Under the pieces are notes generated by a model that had not been told where the DNA came from, did no database searches, and saw only the letters and a list, made by a program, of their open reading frames with translations. Below are positions 1 to 12,337 of a stretch of 64,000 nt of DNA, in pieces; position 1 is the first letter of the stretch, and each line of letters starts with the position of its first letter. Origin of the DNA: Arcuatula senhousia (taxonomy: Eukaryota > Mollusca > Bivalvia > Mytilida > Mytilidae); assembly GCA_963971305.1 (NCBI GenBank), contig OZ020304.1:1426001-1490000 (forward strand), in the 5' to 3' direction. The translations under genes and the position numbers were made by a program.

Positions 1-1
1 A

Positions 2-490
2 CTTAGTGGAGTATTCTTTCTTCTGAACAATAGGGCTGACGTACATAGCAATGTAAAGTCTGTCCTCCTGTACGGGTCTGAATGCTGGCGTGTAATTGAC
101 AGCGATATGAGAAAAGTTGAGGCATTCCACAACACCTGCCTCAGGAAAATAAATCGCATATTCTGGCCAAAGAAGATGACAAACAACCAATTACACCAGA
201 AAAGCAAAAGCAAAAATATTGCAACAGAAATAAAACAAAGGAGAATGAGATGGCTAGGACATGTAATGAGAATGCCAGCTGAGAGAATACCAAAGACTGC
301 CCTTCACTGGACACCACCTGGAAAGAGAAAGAGAGGTAGACCACGCACCACCTGGAGAAGAACTGTCACATCAGAATTACAAGACATGGGCTATTCATGG
401 GGGCAAGCACAGTTTCTTGCAAAAGACAGAGGTAGATGGCGGCAACTTGTTGAAGCCTTATGTCCCATTGGGGACGAAGAGGATAAGTAA
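2..490 (+). mobile_element. 3' end of a non-LTR (LINE-type) reverse transcriptase ORF, truncated by the window edge
   Basis: An open frame runs from the first bases to the stop at 488-490; the first ATG is at 107, but the frame is open upstream of it, so this is only the C-terminal tail of a longer protein. Upstream it reads VLLYGSECW, followed by a CLRKI motif, RRMRWLGHVMRM and GKRKRGRPRTTWRR. This order is the usual tail of LINE-type endonuclease/reverse transcriptase ORFs, downstream of the catalytic domain. Polymerase and endonuclease domains would lie left of the window. A TAAG tetranucleotide tail follows the stop directly, as expected of a 3' end. Clade assignment is not possible from this piece. 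Confidence 0.8.
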
Positions 491-505
491 GTAAGTAAGT
501 ACGTA
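484..505. repeat. TAAG tetranucleotide tail of the LINE
   Basis: About four to five copies of TAAG/TAAGT directly follow the reverse-transcriptase stop. Simple tetranucleotide tails are typical 3' ends of some non-LTR elements. From here to about 840 I see only AT-rich sequence with no supported feature. Confidence 0.6.
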
Positions 506-853
506 CATAGATAATTGAATACGAAAAATCCTTAACGGGGATAAGATTTTCTTTTATGTGCCTATATACGTATAGTGTTCGTAAAAAATGTTACCGTAAG
601 TAGTTCACATTGCATTGCAGCAGCAAATCTCGATATTCATATTCATTTCTAAGGAACAGTTAATTAAAAAAAAATATTTTAACACTACTAGGCTTCATAA
701 AAGAGCTTAAGTACAATATTTTATAACAGAACATGTAGTATTTATTAGACTGAAAATACCAAAACATGGAGTACGTGAGCCTGACATAATAGAGTGAAGC
801 AATGAATAACTATTCCTCAGCAGCAACAGTTAGCAGCCATGGGTCGCTGTCGT

Positions 854-966
854 CACATGGACTTGCTCCCCTCTATCAATATTGTGTTAGAGTCAAAGTG
901 CGGTGTTTTTTTCGTACCGCACATTGACTCTAACAAAATATTGATAGAGGGGAGCAAGTCCATGTG
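854..966. repeat. Foldback: 51-bp inverted arms around an 11-base loop
   Basis: The left arm 854-904 (starts CACATGGACTTGCTCCCC) is nearly the exact reverse complement of the right arm 916-966; only one or two positions differ in the middle. The loop 905-915 is T-rich. Such a structure could be a tiny foldback transposon relic or the template of a hairpin RNA. The sequence 967-1371 shows nothing I can support. Confidence 0.85.
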
Positions 967-1371
967 CTGTCGTTGCAAATTGATCCAAGATATGAATAAA
1001 ATGCAAATAATTCAAATCAATCTCAAAATTAGCAAAAATTTAAAGTCTCCTTCTAGAAATAGAAAAATTAATATAACAAGAAAATTACATACTTTGACAA
1101 AAAACGTGATCAAATAAATGTGATGTCCGGGGTCAAAAAATCGTACCAACAAGCAACAAGGCCATCCCGTTTTACTATATGTACGATTCGAAACGTACTG
1201 AAGCGGCACGAACCGTACCGACAGGTACATAAGTAGTTGAAAATTGCCATATTCGTAGACATACCTGGGCATATACGTGACATGTACCGTTTGTATCGTT
1301 TGTAACACAAATTTAGCTAAGAAAATCATACGTAGCAAATGCGTGATAAAACGTTGTTAAAACTACTTTTT

Positions 1372-3056
1372 AGCACACCTGGACCATTTTGCCATCACTT
1401 GGCGTCCGTCGTCGTTGTCGTCGTCATCGTTGTCCGTTAACAATTTTTCAAAAATCTTCTCCTCTGAAACTACTGAACAGAATTTAATGAAACTTGGTAT
1501 GATAGATATTTAGGTTGTCCTGCACCAAACTTGCGTTTCGATTTTTGATCCGTCAAAAAACATGGCCACTGTTACTAAAATAGATCAGGGGGTCAGACTA
1601 CTGTTTTTGGCTTTTAAATCAAAAAGTATAAGTGATAGATGAAATCTGATTCCACCTTGCTGCTTCAGCATCAAAAGTTCTACAAAAGTCTCCATTTTGT
1701 CGAAGTTGTCAGATGATCCCTTATAGGGGTTACGGCCCCTTAAAGTTGAAAATAGTGTTTTTTTATGTTTTTGGCTTATAGAATGAAAACTATTGCAAAT
1801 AGAGAAAAGCTGTTGCTTGCTTAAATGTTTAGCTGATTTAGCTCTACAAAAGTCTTTACAGGGTCGAAGTTGTCAGATGACCCCTTATAGGGGTTACAGC
1901 CCCTTAAAGGCGAAAACTAGTGTGTTTGGCCTAAAGAATGAAAACTATTTCAGATAGAGAAAAGCTGTTGCTGTACTGAGATGATCACCTCAATATTCCT
2001 ATTGTGTCTCACAACTATGTTGTGTTCTATCCTAAGATCGCAATGGAAGAGGGAGGGTTGGTGCCATAAAACCTGGTTTAACCCACCATTTCGTTTGAAA
2101 TGCCTGTACCGAGTCAGGACCATTGCGATCCACCAATTCTCCGGTATGACTGATTAGTTTTTGTCATTTTATCTGGACTATGAGATTGATCATTCAAGTT
2201 CGGTAGTTTTGTTATAACTTTTGGTGGTTTAATATTCAGCTCATTTAGCTCTACAAAAGTCTCCATAAGGTCGAAGTTGTCAGATGACCCCTTATAGGGG
2301 TAACAGCCCCTTAAAGGCAAAAATTGTGTTATTGGCCTATAGAATAAAAACTATTGCAGATACAGAAAAGCTGTTGCTTGCTTAAATGTCCAGCTCATTT
2401 AGCTCTACAAAAGTCTTCATATGGTTGAAGTTGCCAGATGACCCCTTATAGGGATTAAGCCCCTTAAAGGCGAAAAATAGTGTTTTTAGCCTATAGAATG
2501 AAAACTTTTGTAGATAAAGAAAAGCTGTTGATTGCTTAAGGTTCAGCTGATTTAGCTCTAAAAAAGTCGTCATTGGGTCGAAGTTGTCAGACGACACTTT
2601 ATAGGAGTTACAGCCCCTTAAAGGCGAAAAATAGTGTTTTTGGCCTTTAGCAGATAGAGAAAAACTGTTGTCTGCTTAAATGTTCAGCTCATTTAGCTCT
2701 ACAAAAGCATTCGTAAAGTTGAAGTTGTCAGATGACCCCTTTTAGGGATTTCAGTCCTAAATTAACATGTTTTCATGTTTTTGGCTTATATAATGCAAAC
2801 TATAGCAGATAAAGAAAAGTGGTTGCTTGCTAAAATGTTCAGTTCATTAAGCTCTTAACAAAAGTCTCTATAGAGTCAAAGTGTTCAGATGGCCCTTAAA
2901 ATAACATTTTGCACGTTGGCCTACAGAATGAAAACTATTGCTGAAAGAGAAAAGCTGTTGCTTGCTTAGATGTTCAGCTTTTTTAGCATTACAAAGTTCT
3001 TCATAGGGTTGACATCAAGACCAGGTGAGCAATTCAGGCTCCCGGGAGCCTCTTGT
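1372..3056 (+). repeat. Foldback-ended interspersed repeat built of ~155-bp monomers, copy 1
   Basis: Starts AGCACACCTGGACCA and ends GGCTCCCGGGAGCCTCTTGT. Inside is a CTTGGCGTCCGTCGTCG block, then several diverged monomers with recurring blocks such as AGCTCTACAAAAGTC, GTCAGATGACCCCTTATAGG, CAGCCCCTTAAAGG and AGAAAAGCTGTTGCTTGC. A sequence at roughly 1980-2220 interrupts the monomer series and may be a small nested insertion. No coding potential. Other copies are at 14309-15936 (same orientation) and 53309-54452 (reverse). Confidence 0.8.
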
Positions 3057-3399
3057 TTTACTATCATATTTCAATTTCAATTCTTTATTTTTTCCAATTT
3101 GGTTCCACTGGGGGCAATTATGATTAATAAGAACAAAGACAGACCAAAACTATACAGTAATATCAGAATGACAAAATACTAATATTATATATACGTTTCA
3201 CTTCCTTTATGTATAAAATACGGAGATTCACATGATTAATTTACATGATAGAGCGTCAAGTCGAATCGATTGCAATTTTGTCAGTTTTTGCTTCTCAAAT
3301 CAAACACAACGTTATTCTAACCTAAAAAGCATTAATATGGGAAAAAAACAGAAATGTTTTAATGTATATTAAAGAGAAAAAGAAAACACTTTGAACTAC

Positions 3400-3535
3400 C
3401 GAAAGAAAGAAGCATAGAGGCACCAATAAGGCATTCGAGTGTCAAAAGTCTGAAAAGGCAACGACAAAACCGGCAAACACGAACAAGAACAGCACGAAGA
3501 AAACAAAACACAAAATCAACCGAACAGAAAGTTAC
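3400..3535 (-). repeat. Dispersed repeat fragment
   Basis: The stretch around CATTCGAGTGTCAAAAGTCTGAAAAGG, followed by AACAAGAACAGCACGAAGAAA, recurs at about 49325-49440 and, reverse-complemented, near 34015-34070, 44200-44280, 50745-50870 and 55050-55140. It adjoins the reverse-transcriptase-tail repeat in several of these places, so it is probably part of the same element. The stretch 3540-4200 upstream of the scramblase coding start shows no other feature. Confidence 0.6.
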
Positions 3536-4200
3536 CAATTATAATTGTTGTTCTGTCATTAAACACTAGACAAAATAATCATTGAAAAAAATGAAACAAT
3601 TGGACGAAGGGTTACGATCAATATAGATGTATCTTTCTATTGATAAAAATCCTTATATTAGTAAATGCAACTCAACGAAGCTGTCACCAGTACGGAGATC
3701 ACCCATAATAACCAACCATGATGGAAGAGGTGTATCTTCCCATTAGTACAAATCTTCCAGTCCGTTGCCTTGATTGAAGAATGTGTATTAAAGTTTGTTC
3801 TTCCAAAGTCATTTAAATGTTGATTGCCATCTTATAAACATCGTTTTACGACTGATGTAGGTAACTGACTTGACAACAATACATTGCTGACGTTCGATGC
3901 AGGATCACTTAGGAATTAGTTTCGTATGTATTTTTTTATTACCAGATTACAGTTTATAGTTTGAACACTGTATTGTAAAATTACTTTGACAAATCTCGAT
4001 ATCTTTTAAAGGTTTTGTTCGCTTCCATTTTGCCGTGATATTTTGTTGACAATTAAATTTTATAGAAGGAAATCATTTTGCAGCTAGATTTTCTATTTTC
4101 AAGACCATTTGCACATTATTTCGTTTTGTGGAGACTAATTTTGAAATTTGAACTTTTAAATTGAGGAATAGATTAGATTTTGATTAAAGAAATTAGCATA

Positions 4201-7200
4201 ATGATTGTTCCGGAGGAAGTGCAGCGTAACGAACATCGCAGACAGTCTCTTGTGCAAGACAGGGTGGCCCGTAGCTCCGTCATCTACACACAACCACGTC
4301 AGTCCATCGCCTCAACAGACTCACGGACAACCAGTGATGTTCTACTGGAAATGAAAAACCGTAGGATGACAATGAACGGACCTGACGGACGAAGAATGAG
4401 CATTAGGCCGAGGAGGAAATCGGTTAATCCTAAAATAGACCCTCCGCCAGGAATGGAGTGTTTTGAAGGCAAGGGATTCGTGTACGTGAGGCAGCAGATG
4501 GAATCAGACCTGTTAGGTAAGGATGTGATAGTGATTTTTATCTAAGTACTACATTTTTACAAACCTTAAACTTTATACATATTATATGGAATATGAAATG
4601 TATTTTATGAATTTGTTACTAAGTGAACGATAAAGTTTCTCCCTAAGTGTAAACTCTTTACAACTTCTAATGTGCATGGTTAAGGTAGTAAGTCATTGCT
4701 AAAATATCTCAAGCAGCTCGAATTCTGCAATACCAGTAAGAGGGGTGATAAAATGAATATTTGTATTGAATCTTATTTACTATATTTTGATGCAATACGA
4801 CGAGCAGCGATCATTGGTCACATTGAAGGCTACTGGCCGTCTACCATTGTGGATTTTCGTAATTGCCGCTTATGAAGCTTGTATCGCGTACATGTGACAT
4901 GAAGATGAAACAAAAACGGGTATAAAATGGTCAGTTTTGTTATGCTGTATATCGATATTTCAAGGAGTAACCTCTCACCAGCAGGAATAAGTGATACTAG
5001 GCAAGATAGAGGGAAGGATCAAGCTATGTATTTTAGCTTACTGTAAGGCATCCGAGGGTTATATCAAAAGGTACAACCTTATCTTCAATGTATAAAGAGC
5101 CTGGCATATTTTACGAACACGGGTTATCACTATATGAAGAGATTGATATCTCATAAGAACCAGCCTGAGTCTAAACTGGAGGCTGAGCACTAGACGCGTT
5201 TGCATATTTTTAAAGACATGGTCCCTAAATCTTTTAAACATATATAAAAATAAAATCATGGCTTTTATGTTATTTTGAATTATTACATTCCAATCCGTTT
5301 GAATTCTTGTAAAACAATTTGAATCTCAAATAATTTTTCGCTTACTTGATGTCTTTATAATTTCGGTTTGCATGTGAAATTATTTCTTATAAAACTTTTA
5401 GGATACATTAACTGTATATAAACTCCTATAAAATATCGTTGAAAATGAATAAAGTTGTACAGATATAATAATTGGCCGTCATATTTTAAAGTCATAAAAG
5501 AAATGGGCTCTCTTTTTAATAACACAGGCATACAGTTGGAAATTTTACAAATATGTTACACCTTGTTTGCGTAATATTCTTCCATATATTTTCTAAACAA
5601 AATAAACAAAAATAAAAGTGATAAAAAACTGTCAAAGTTTTAAAAAATGGACAAATATCAAGGTAACTAAGAAAATTTCTACGAAATTTCTTCACCAGCC
5701 AACACGACCATCCGCCGGCCGCCCTTTATTCATCATTTTGTGAATCGAGCCAAATGTGTGCAAAAGGTGTTGGACGAGCCCGGTCTGGCGGAAATATGCC
5801 CATTTTCTGTCGAGGGTTTATCATAAATTCATCAGACAAAAACACGTATGTTTAAATTATAGTTTATTGTTGCAGCCGGATGTGGTGCACCAAATACCTA
5901 CAAGATATGGGATGAAAAAGAAGAGGAATTGTTTTATGCCATGGAAGGTAAGATGCTATGGTATCACATACATGATGGATGATTTCTCTCACCTGTAGGT
6001 GTGTAACAACAAGCCTGAACTGCTTGCTCTACCGGAGCACCTGCGTTCAATTTCGTTTAGTCTTAAACTTTTCTGATTATAGTGATAAGTTGTTTTATGC
6101 GTTTTCGTATCTGTTATGCGTTCCTCCTTTTCAATCCGTCTGTCTTTTTTGTTCACTGATTTCGTCTTTGCCCTTTTCGACTAACGATCGATATTTGAAT
6201 GCCTCATTGGTACTATGTTGCTGCGAGAAAATGCCTCTATACCTATAGAAGGTTGCACAACCAGGCAGTTTCTAGTGTTTTTGATAGCAACCAAGCATGT
6301 ATCGTTATCGCACAATAGCTTACCAGAACTTTATTATTCATAGGCCGCAGACGGTTTTACATAAAGCATAATTTTGATTGTCCGGTCTTTACCCTATTTT
6401 GACCATGTCTACGTAGATACTTAATCAGACTTTTTTTAAGATTGAGACGAAGAAGTCTGAAAAGATAACCCTAGTCAGATCAATATATTTGTATCTCATA
6501 ACAATTACAAATGTACTACAGTGAGTGTTTTCAATTGTTTGGGTTTTATGTCGGTTTTTGTCTGGCCTGCGACGATTAGTCGCGGAAGGCGAGACAAAGG
6601 TATTACTTTCCGGCGGCGACGGCGACAGCGGTGGCGTATACTTTTTTGTATGACTTTTGTGGGCAATGAATTGCTTGAAAAGTATAATAGGCAGGCATCT
6701 GATATTAGGTATACAGATACTTTTTGTGTTTATATAAAGAAATGAAAGCTTAGGTAGTTGATTTTAGTGATGGTGCCAGCAGGCGAGACATACTTTTAGT
6801 GGCCACACTTGTTTTTTGTCTTTGTAATATCTTCAATTTGTTATTTATTTCTCGTAGTTTTTTTTAAACATTAACATTAAAAAACTTATTGACAATTCAA
6901 ATGTTATTTTATCAGAATCCAGTTGCATATGCCGTTGGACATGTGGACCACATCGACAGTTTCGCTTGGAATTCTTCTCTCCACAGGACGACCTAATTTT
7001 TGCCCTTCACCGCACGTGTTGCCGATGTGATTGGTGTTGCTGTATTGACTGTTTTATGTGCCTACAGAAGATCTACGTCGTCGACTGTCTTGGCAGGACT
7101 TTAGGATCAATACGTCAGAGGTAAACTACAAATATATACAGCATGGATGACAGTTGAATTAACTATTACAAATCAAAAAATTCTTTACACAAGTTTACAC

Positions 7201-7518
7201 CCCTTCTGTTTATCACCCACAACGAAAGTTTGTCGTTGTTTTATTACCACCCAAAGCGATCGAAATGAGACTTTAGGCACCTAATAAGACATGAGTCAAG
7301 CAAACATTTACGATATTCACTATTTCTGTTACTGTTCAGGCTACGTTTTAGAATCAAGTAAAATGGCAATCTTCAATGGGGTATGTAAATACTGTGGTAT
7401 TGTTGCTGTTACTTTTATCAACTTCTGTTCTAGGCGTACATGGTTGTGTAAAGAGGTATATGATATTTCAGACGGGGATGGTAATCTAGTGGCGACGATT
7501 AAAGGGCCGAATTGTGTT
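4201..7518 (+). CDS. Phospholipid scramblase family protein, exons 1-4, 3' part lost in the assembly gap
   Basis: Four exons join with consistent phases: 4201-4516 (donor GTAAGG), 5876-5947 (acceptor TTGCAG, donor GTAAGA), 6916-7120 (acceptor ATCAG, donor GTAAAC) and 7434-7518 (acceptor TTCTAG), which runs into the N gap. I take ATG 4201 as the first supported Met; an upstream 5' UTR exon is possible. The N-terminus is basic and Arg/Ser-rich. Next comes a PPGMECFEG segment typical of the start of the scramblase domain, then KIWDEKEEELFYAMEE, and a very Cys-rich stretch (CCRCDWCCCIDCFMC) in exon 3. Scramblases move phospholipids between membrane leaflets or act as palmitoylated regulators. The Ca-binding and C-terminal membrane segments are not visible. 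A CAG followed by a short frame ending in TAG at 7678-7698 could be a terminal exon but is unsupported. Confidence 0.85.
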
Positions 7519-7618
7519 NNNNNNNNNNNNNNNNNNNNNNNNNNNNNNNNNNNNNNNNNNNNNNNNNNNNNNNNNNNNNNNNNNNNNNNNNNNNNNNNNN
7601 NNNNNNNNNNNNNNNNNN
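7519..7618. other. Assembly gap (100 N)
   Basis: Exactly 100 undetermined bases, a common placeholder for a gap of unknown size. It cuts the fourth coding exon of the scramblase gene. Confidence 1.
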
Positions 7619-7839
7619 TAAAATTTTGATTTTATAATTTCATGTTCATTTTCGTGACAATTAAAGTTTTTTTTCATCAGTCGATAAATGCTTCTTAGCT
7701 AGCTGTCAATAACTGCAAGTGTTCTCAAGAGAGTTCCTTTACATGTATGCCTTGTTGTTCTCGTAAAGTACTCTTGTCTCAGGTTCTATCTTGGTGAATT
7801 GAAGTTTTATAGATTTGATTTTTAATGTGTGTTATTTTT

Positions 7840-8195
7840 TGTGCTTTGTACAAGATTGACAATATGGGGAGGTTGGGCCCAAAAAACAAGTTTAACCCCG
7901 CCACATTTTATATGTGTCTGTCCTAAGCCAGGCATCCTTGTCAAAGCTTATGTTTGTCCTTGTCAACTAGCTGGTTTTCTTTTGGTTATTTTATGTCCAA
8001 AAATGGGTCTTTCGTTGATAATCTATGGAATTGTTTGAATCTTATAAATTGTACTTTATTTTCTAGTCTTGGGCCAATGCAAGACAGCGAGCAGTGAGCT
8101 CTGGTCATGTTGAAGACTTCTGGCTGTTTTCCATTGTGATTTTGTAAATTGCCGTTTCTTTAATGTTGGTTGTGGTGTGTACACTTATTCCACGT
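7840..8195 (+). repeat. Dispersed repeat, full-looking copy
   Basis: Contains GTTTAACCCCGCCACATTTTA, then a block around TCTGGTCATGTTGAAGACTTCTGGCTG and AATTGCCGTTTC, ending near TTATTCCACGTCTCTTTATCG. The same blocks appear reversed at 56205-56530 and 12080-12270, and forward as partial copies near 4795-4880 (inside scramblase intron 1) and 35735-35880. The copy contains no long ORF. Confidence 0.7.
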
Positions 8196-8441
8196 CTCTT
8201 TATCGTCTTATAGAAAGATGCAAGACACGGTCAATATAATGCAATGACGGAGTACTAAGTATTTACAAAAAAAGAATGCTAATAAAAGCAGATTCTATTT
8301 GCCAATCTGTGTGCAATGACAGAATGTTATGCCTCCGGCCTTGAATTCCATGGCAAAACTCATCTGTCTTTTAAGTCGGTAAATGATTTGGGAATTCACG
8401 TGATCTTCTCACTTATTTTAATGGTCAATAAAAATGTCCTA

Positions 8442-8448
8442 TATAAAA
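8442..8448 (+). promoter_or_regulatory. TATA box of VMO1-like gene A
   Basis: TATAAAA about 52 bases upstream of the ATG at 8500, leaving a short 5' UTR. Genes C and D have a TATAAAA at comparable distances. Confidence 0.6.
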
Positions 8449-8499
8449 CGGAGCAAGACTCGTTCAATTTAAATTGAAATTGTTCACTCTAAAGTCAAC

Positions 8500-10630
8500 A
8501 TGCTTAGTATATTTTTGTTTTTCTTGGTCTTTAGCAGCACCTCTGGTTTCCCTCGCCAAGTTGTAAAAACTTTAACCGTGCACAATGGAGGAGTTTGGGG
8601 AGACTGGCACCCACCACAGTTCTGTGCGGCTGGCTATTTTACTAACGGTTACACCATGAAGGTTTGTTTAATTTTCTTAATAAAAGTTATTGAAAAGTAT
8701 TAAATGCAAGGAAGGGTTATACATTTACCAAAAAATTATTGTTAGCTTTTAAAGCTGATATGAATTCAAAAGCTTTAAAAGGCGAGGCTAATTTTTGTAA
8801 ATTATGAATAATAAAATCTTTGGTAACATAACAAATCACTAAAAGAATTTAAGAACTTATAACTGATTATAATATTGCAATGGGTTGAAAACCAAATATT
8901 TTTTTCTTTACTACTAAAAAAATGTAATTTACATCTTTTAATGGAATATATTATATGTTATAAAAAGAGGTTAGGATTGAATATGCCTCAAAATAGACAA
9001 AAAGTAGAGAGAGAAAATAGCGAAGTAGTTGATATCTATGACGGATGGCGAATATCAATATTAATGTCACAAGTGTCGAATATTATCGCATTGTGTGTGT
9101 GTGGTTTTTTGTTTTTGTTTTTGTTTTTTTTTTTTTGTTTTTTTTTTTTTTTGGGGGGGCACATTTGGGAGAAAAATGTATCTCTTTTGAAGAATAAAAA
9201 AGAAAGGTGTATGTACCTGAATACGAAAAAAAAAAAAAACAGACAAATCGGTTGACGTAAATTTATTAAATACAAAAAAACAACAACACATTTTACGATT
9301 AACCAAAAAAATAGGTATATCCTGCACTGCTATAGCAAACCCGCTACGTTACCAACGGCTTACGGATTTACTTAAAGGGCGACGATACTAGACCTCTGAG
9401 TCAAAGTAACTTATTTGAGAGATAGAAATCTGGTATTCGTCTCCAAGCGAACGACATCTGCTGTAATATGTCTTGAGTGATGACATCAACGTGAGAGCAA
9501 CGTAACCCAGCGTAAACAAAATGTCTGTTAAAAGTGACAATTTTCTCCACACGCTCTGAAATAACGAACCAGTTGTGCTACGTAAACTTCATATGTGTAG
9601 ACTAGAGTGGACAGAATTTTGCTACACAGAATAGGAAAGTTGACGATTGGAAAGTTGAGGTCACAAGGTTTGTAATATTTGTACAAAGCTTTCGAGACAA
9701 AAATCTAATTTGAAGCAGACCTCCTAGCGTATGTAGTATCCTTTGTCTCAATTTCCCGTTAAATTATGAAATGTAAAAAGTCACAAATCGGGGCATGGAA
9801 ACAGGGATTTGTTTATTCACAGACATAATTTTCATTATTTTATTCTGATAAACGAAAAGTATAGATGCTATGTTGAGATTTAAAATTGTACAATTATATT
9901 TACTGATCATTAGATTGAAGAAAGACAAGGTAATGGTGATGATTCAAGTGTGAACAGCATTGTTCTAAGATGTACCCGTCCAAGGAACTATGGAGTGTAT
10001 GGCGGCCAAATCAGTTCTGGGCAAGGAACTTGGGGAGACTGGACGGGATGGAATTACTGCCGAGATAGAGATTTTATTACGTCTTTTGCTCTTCAAGTGG
10101 AACCGGACCAGGTAAGACAAAGATGTTTTAACGACTATTAGTTTAAAATATATAACTGTAGTTCTTATCATGTTAAACCAGGATAAAACGTTCCAAAAAA
10201 AAAATCATTTCTGAGTATAGCTAAAGTCATTTTAAGATGTTTTCATAACATAGGTAAAATACAAAATGTATTAATGTCATCATTGTAAAATTGGTGTCTT
10301 AAATCCATCTTTTATTTTTAGGGGAATGGTGACGATTCTGCAGTCAACTTCATAAAATTTAAATGTAGGGACTTACCAGCCGGTGAAGACGAATACGCGA
10401 TGTATCTTCCGCCCGGGACCGGTTATTGGGGGTCATACGGACATTGGAGCGAGAGCTGTCCAATAAACACTGCCGTTTGTGGCATCCAAACTCGGATTGA
10501 AAAAGTCCAAGGTGGTGGCTTGCCATTCATCAACGATGACTCGGCACTGAACGATGTCAAGCTGTTCTGTTGCACTGCCGGAGCAAGCGGTACGGAATCG
10601 ACGACCTTACCATTTTATTATCAAAATTAA
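8500..10630 (+). CDS. VMO1-like secreted protein A (three exons, complete)
   Basis: Exons 8500-8661, 9914-10111 and 10322-10630 join in phase 0 with GT-AG borders (donors GTTTGT and GTAAGA), giving about 222 aa. A hydrophobic signal peptide (about residues 1-17) precedes the mature chain. The chain has the three-fold pattern of vitelline membrane outer layer protein 1: a WGDW/WGSYG segment in each repeat, a downstream Cys, DDS/DDSAL-type turns, and a C-terminal CGIQTR...LNDVKLFCC. VMO1 proteins are extracellular beta-prism proteins, known from egg coats and mucosal secretions. Paralogues B, C and D share the exon plan (162, 198 and ~250-310 bp). The C-terminus is extended relative to B and C by about 20 residues. 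The first intron holds the poly-T/poly-G tract at 9103-9160. Confidence 0.88.
9103..9170. repeat. Low-complexity GT/T/G tract
   Basis: A run of TG, TTTTTG and long T tracts ends in seven G. The long frames on both strands over this tract are homopolymer artefacts. A second A-tract is at about 9227-9239. Confidence 0.8.
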
Positions 10631-11683
10631 ATCAGTTTTTAATATATATTTTGTTCTTGTTAAAACTTTGAATAATTATTCAAATAGTCACAAATTTGAT
10701 GTTCAAGCTTATAGTTCAATCAGGCCCTGATCCAAGGAAAGGCATGCCCCCCCCTTTCCGCTAAAAGTGACAAAATTTATGTTTTAACAAAATCCGCGTT
10801 ATTATAAATTTAAAGTAAAACAGTTAAATAATTCGCGCTCTGCTTCCCTCCCTAGACCAAAAACCATTAATCCAACATCTAATTGTATACAAGAAACCTC
10901 TTTTACCACCGAAAGAGTATTATTATTTTTTTTTCTTGTGAAATTTTAACAATAATGATGTGGGACTTATACCATTCACCTTTGAATTGTATTTCTTTGA
11001 TACGCAGAAAATTCAAATTGATAAATTTTCATATTTTTATAGAGACATATGGCCTTTATAGAAATAAATATTTCTATCGATATTTCTATCAATATTTATG
11101 GTGAACGGATACTTTTTTTTTTGAACTACCAATTCAAATGCTGGTTATGATAGGTTATCCATTGAAATATACATACACGGAGAAACCAATTGACCTGTTT
11201 TATAAAAAATTTGATGCTTGTATAGGCACATCAAATAATGTTTCTTAGATTTTACATTTTCTGATCATAATTTTAAATCATTGCGATCATCATTGACATC
11301 CAATACATGTATATACACCTGGAAAAGGTATTACAAGTCAACACAACGATTTTACCAATGTGGAAATTTATAGATTTTTGTGAAACTCGTGTTTGAGAAT
11401 GAAACGTATATACATGCAGGTTATATTGAATATCCTTTTGTAAACATGCAAAGGTCTGCATGTCTGTTGGTGTAATATTACACTTGTTTTCAATGAAGGT
11501 TTACACATCCATCAAAATCTAGCAGCTTGCAGTGTTGAAATAAAGACAAAATACTAAATAAATACTTTATTTATTACTGACCATTTACAAAGTCTTCTTT
11601 CCTTGAAATGGTTTTTAAAAATGTTCAACTCATCATCATATAGTATTTGTCCTTCATTTGAAAAAATGTCCCTTAATTTAAGA

Positions 11684-11842
11684 TGCCTGTTTGTTGCTTC
11701 TTTCCCGCATTCATTAGATCAGCTGCCTATTTGTTGCTTCTTTCCCGCATTCATTAGATCAGCTGCCTATTTGTTGCTTCTTTCCCGCATTCATTAGATC
11801 AGCTGCCTATTTGTTGCTTCTTTCCCGCATTCATTAGATCAC
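11684..11842. repeat. Minisatellite, four copies of a 40-bp unit
   Basis: The unit begins TGCCTATTTGTTGCTTCTTT and recurs at 11684, 11724, 11764 and 11804 with almost no divergence. Its period is not a multiple of three and it is not coding. The flanks 10631-11683 and 11843-12080 show no gene that I can support. Confidence 0.9.
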
Positions 11843-12079
11843 TGCAACTATAAACGAGAATAAAATATGTAAAAACAAATGCACAAAATAAGGAAGTATA
11901 AAATTACAAATCAATGTACGAGTTATGACTACCATTTGATTTCTCTTTTACTATAATTTGAAACAAATGAGCATAAATGATACTGCAAACATAACGGTGG
12001 AACAAATTCTTTTAACATATTTTCAATAAATATGAAATTATTATTATCAAACAAAAGTGTCTAATCTACTTTTTTCCAT

Positions 12080-12270
12080 GTTTGAAAGAAAATGCAGAGA
12101 AATGAAATCCCCTACATAAAAGCAGTACATCAAATTTACATATACATGTGGAAGGTAATGAGATGTGAAACAAGTGTATGCGACACAACCTACATATATA
12201 AAGGGCAATTTCAAAATCAATGGAAACAGCAGCAGGTTTAATTGTGACCAGTGGTCACTGATCGCCCTTT
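12080..12270 (-). repeat. Dispersed repeat, reverse-orientation partial copy
   Basis: Reverse-complement matches to the copy at 7840-8195, around ACGACACAACCTACAT, the AATTTCAAAATC...GGAAACAGC block and GACCAGTGGTCACTGATCG. No coding potential. Confidence 0.55.
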
Positions 12271-12337
12271 TGCAATTAATTTGTACGAGGTAAATTGTAT
12301 ACTTTTTTTTAACAAAACAATACATCAGACCAATTTT

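Noticed and set aside
8500..8661. Single-exon 67-residue secreted peptide
   Set aside because: The frame beyond 8661 is intron; joining to 9914 and 10322 in phase gives a full VMO1-like protein.
9036..9327. Lys- or Phe-rich frames around 9.1-9.3 kb
   Set aside because: Generated by poly-T, poly-G and poly-A tracts in an intron.
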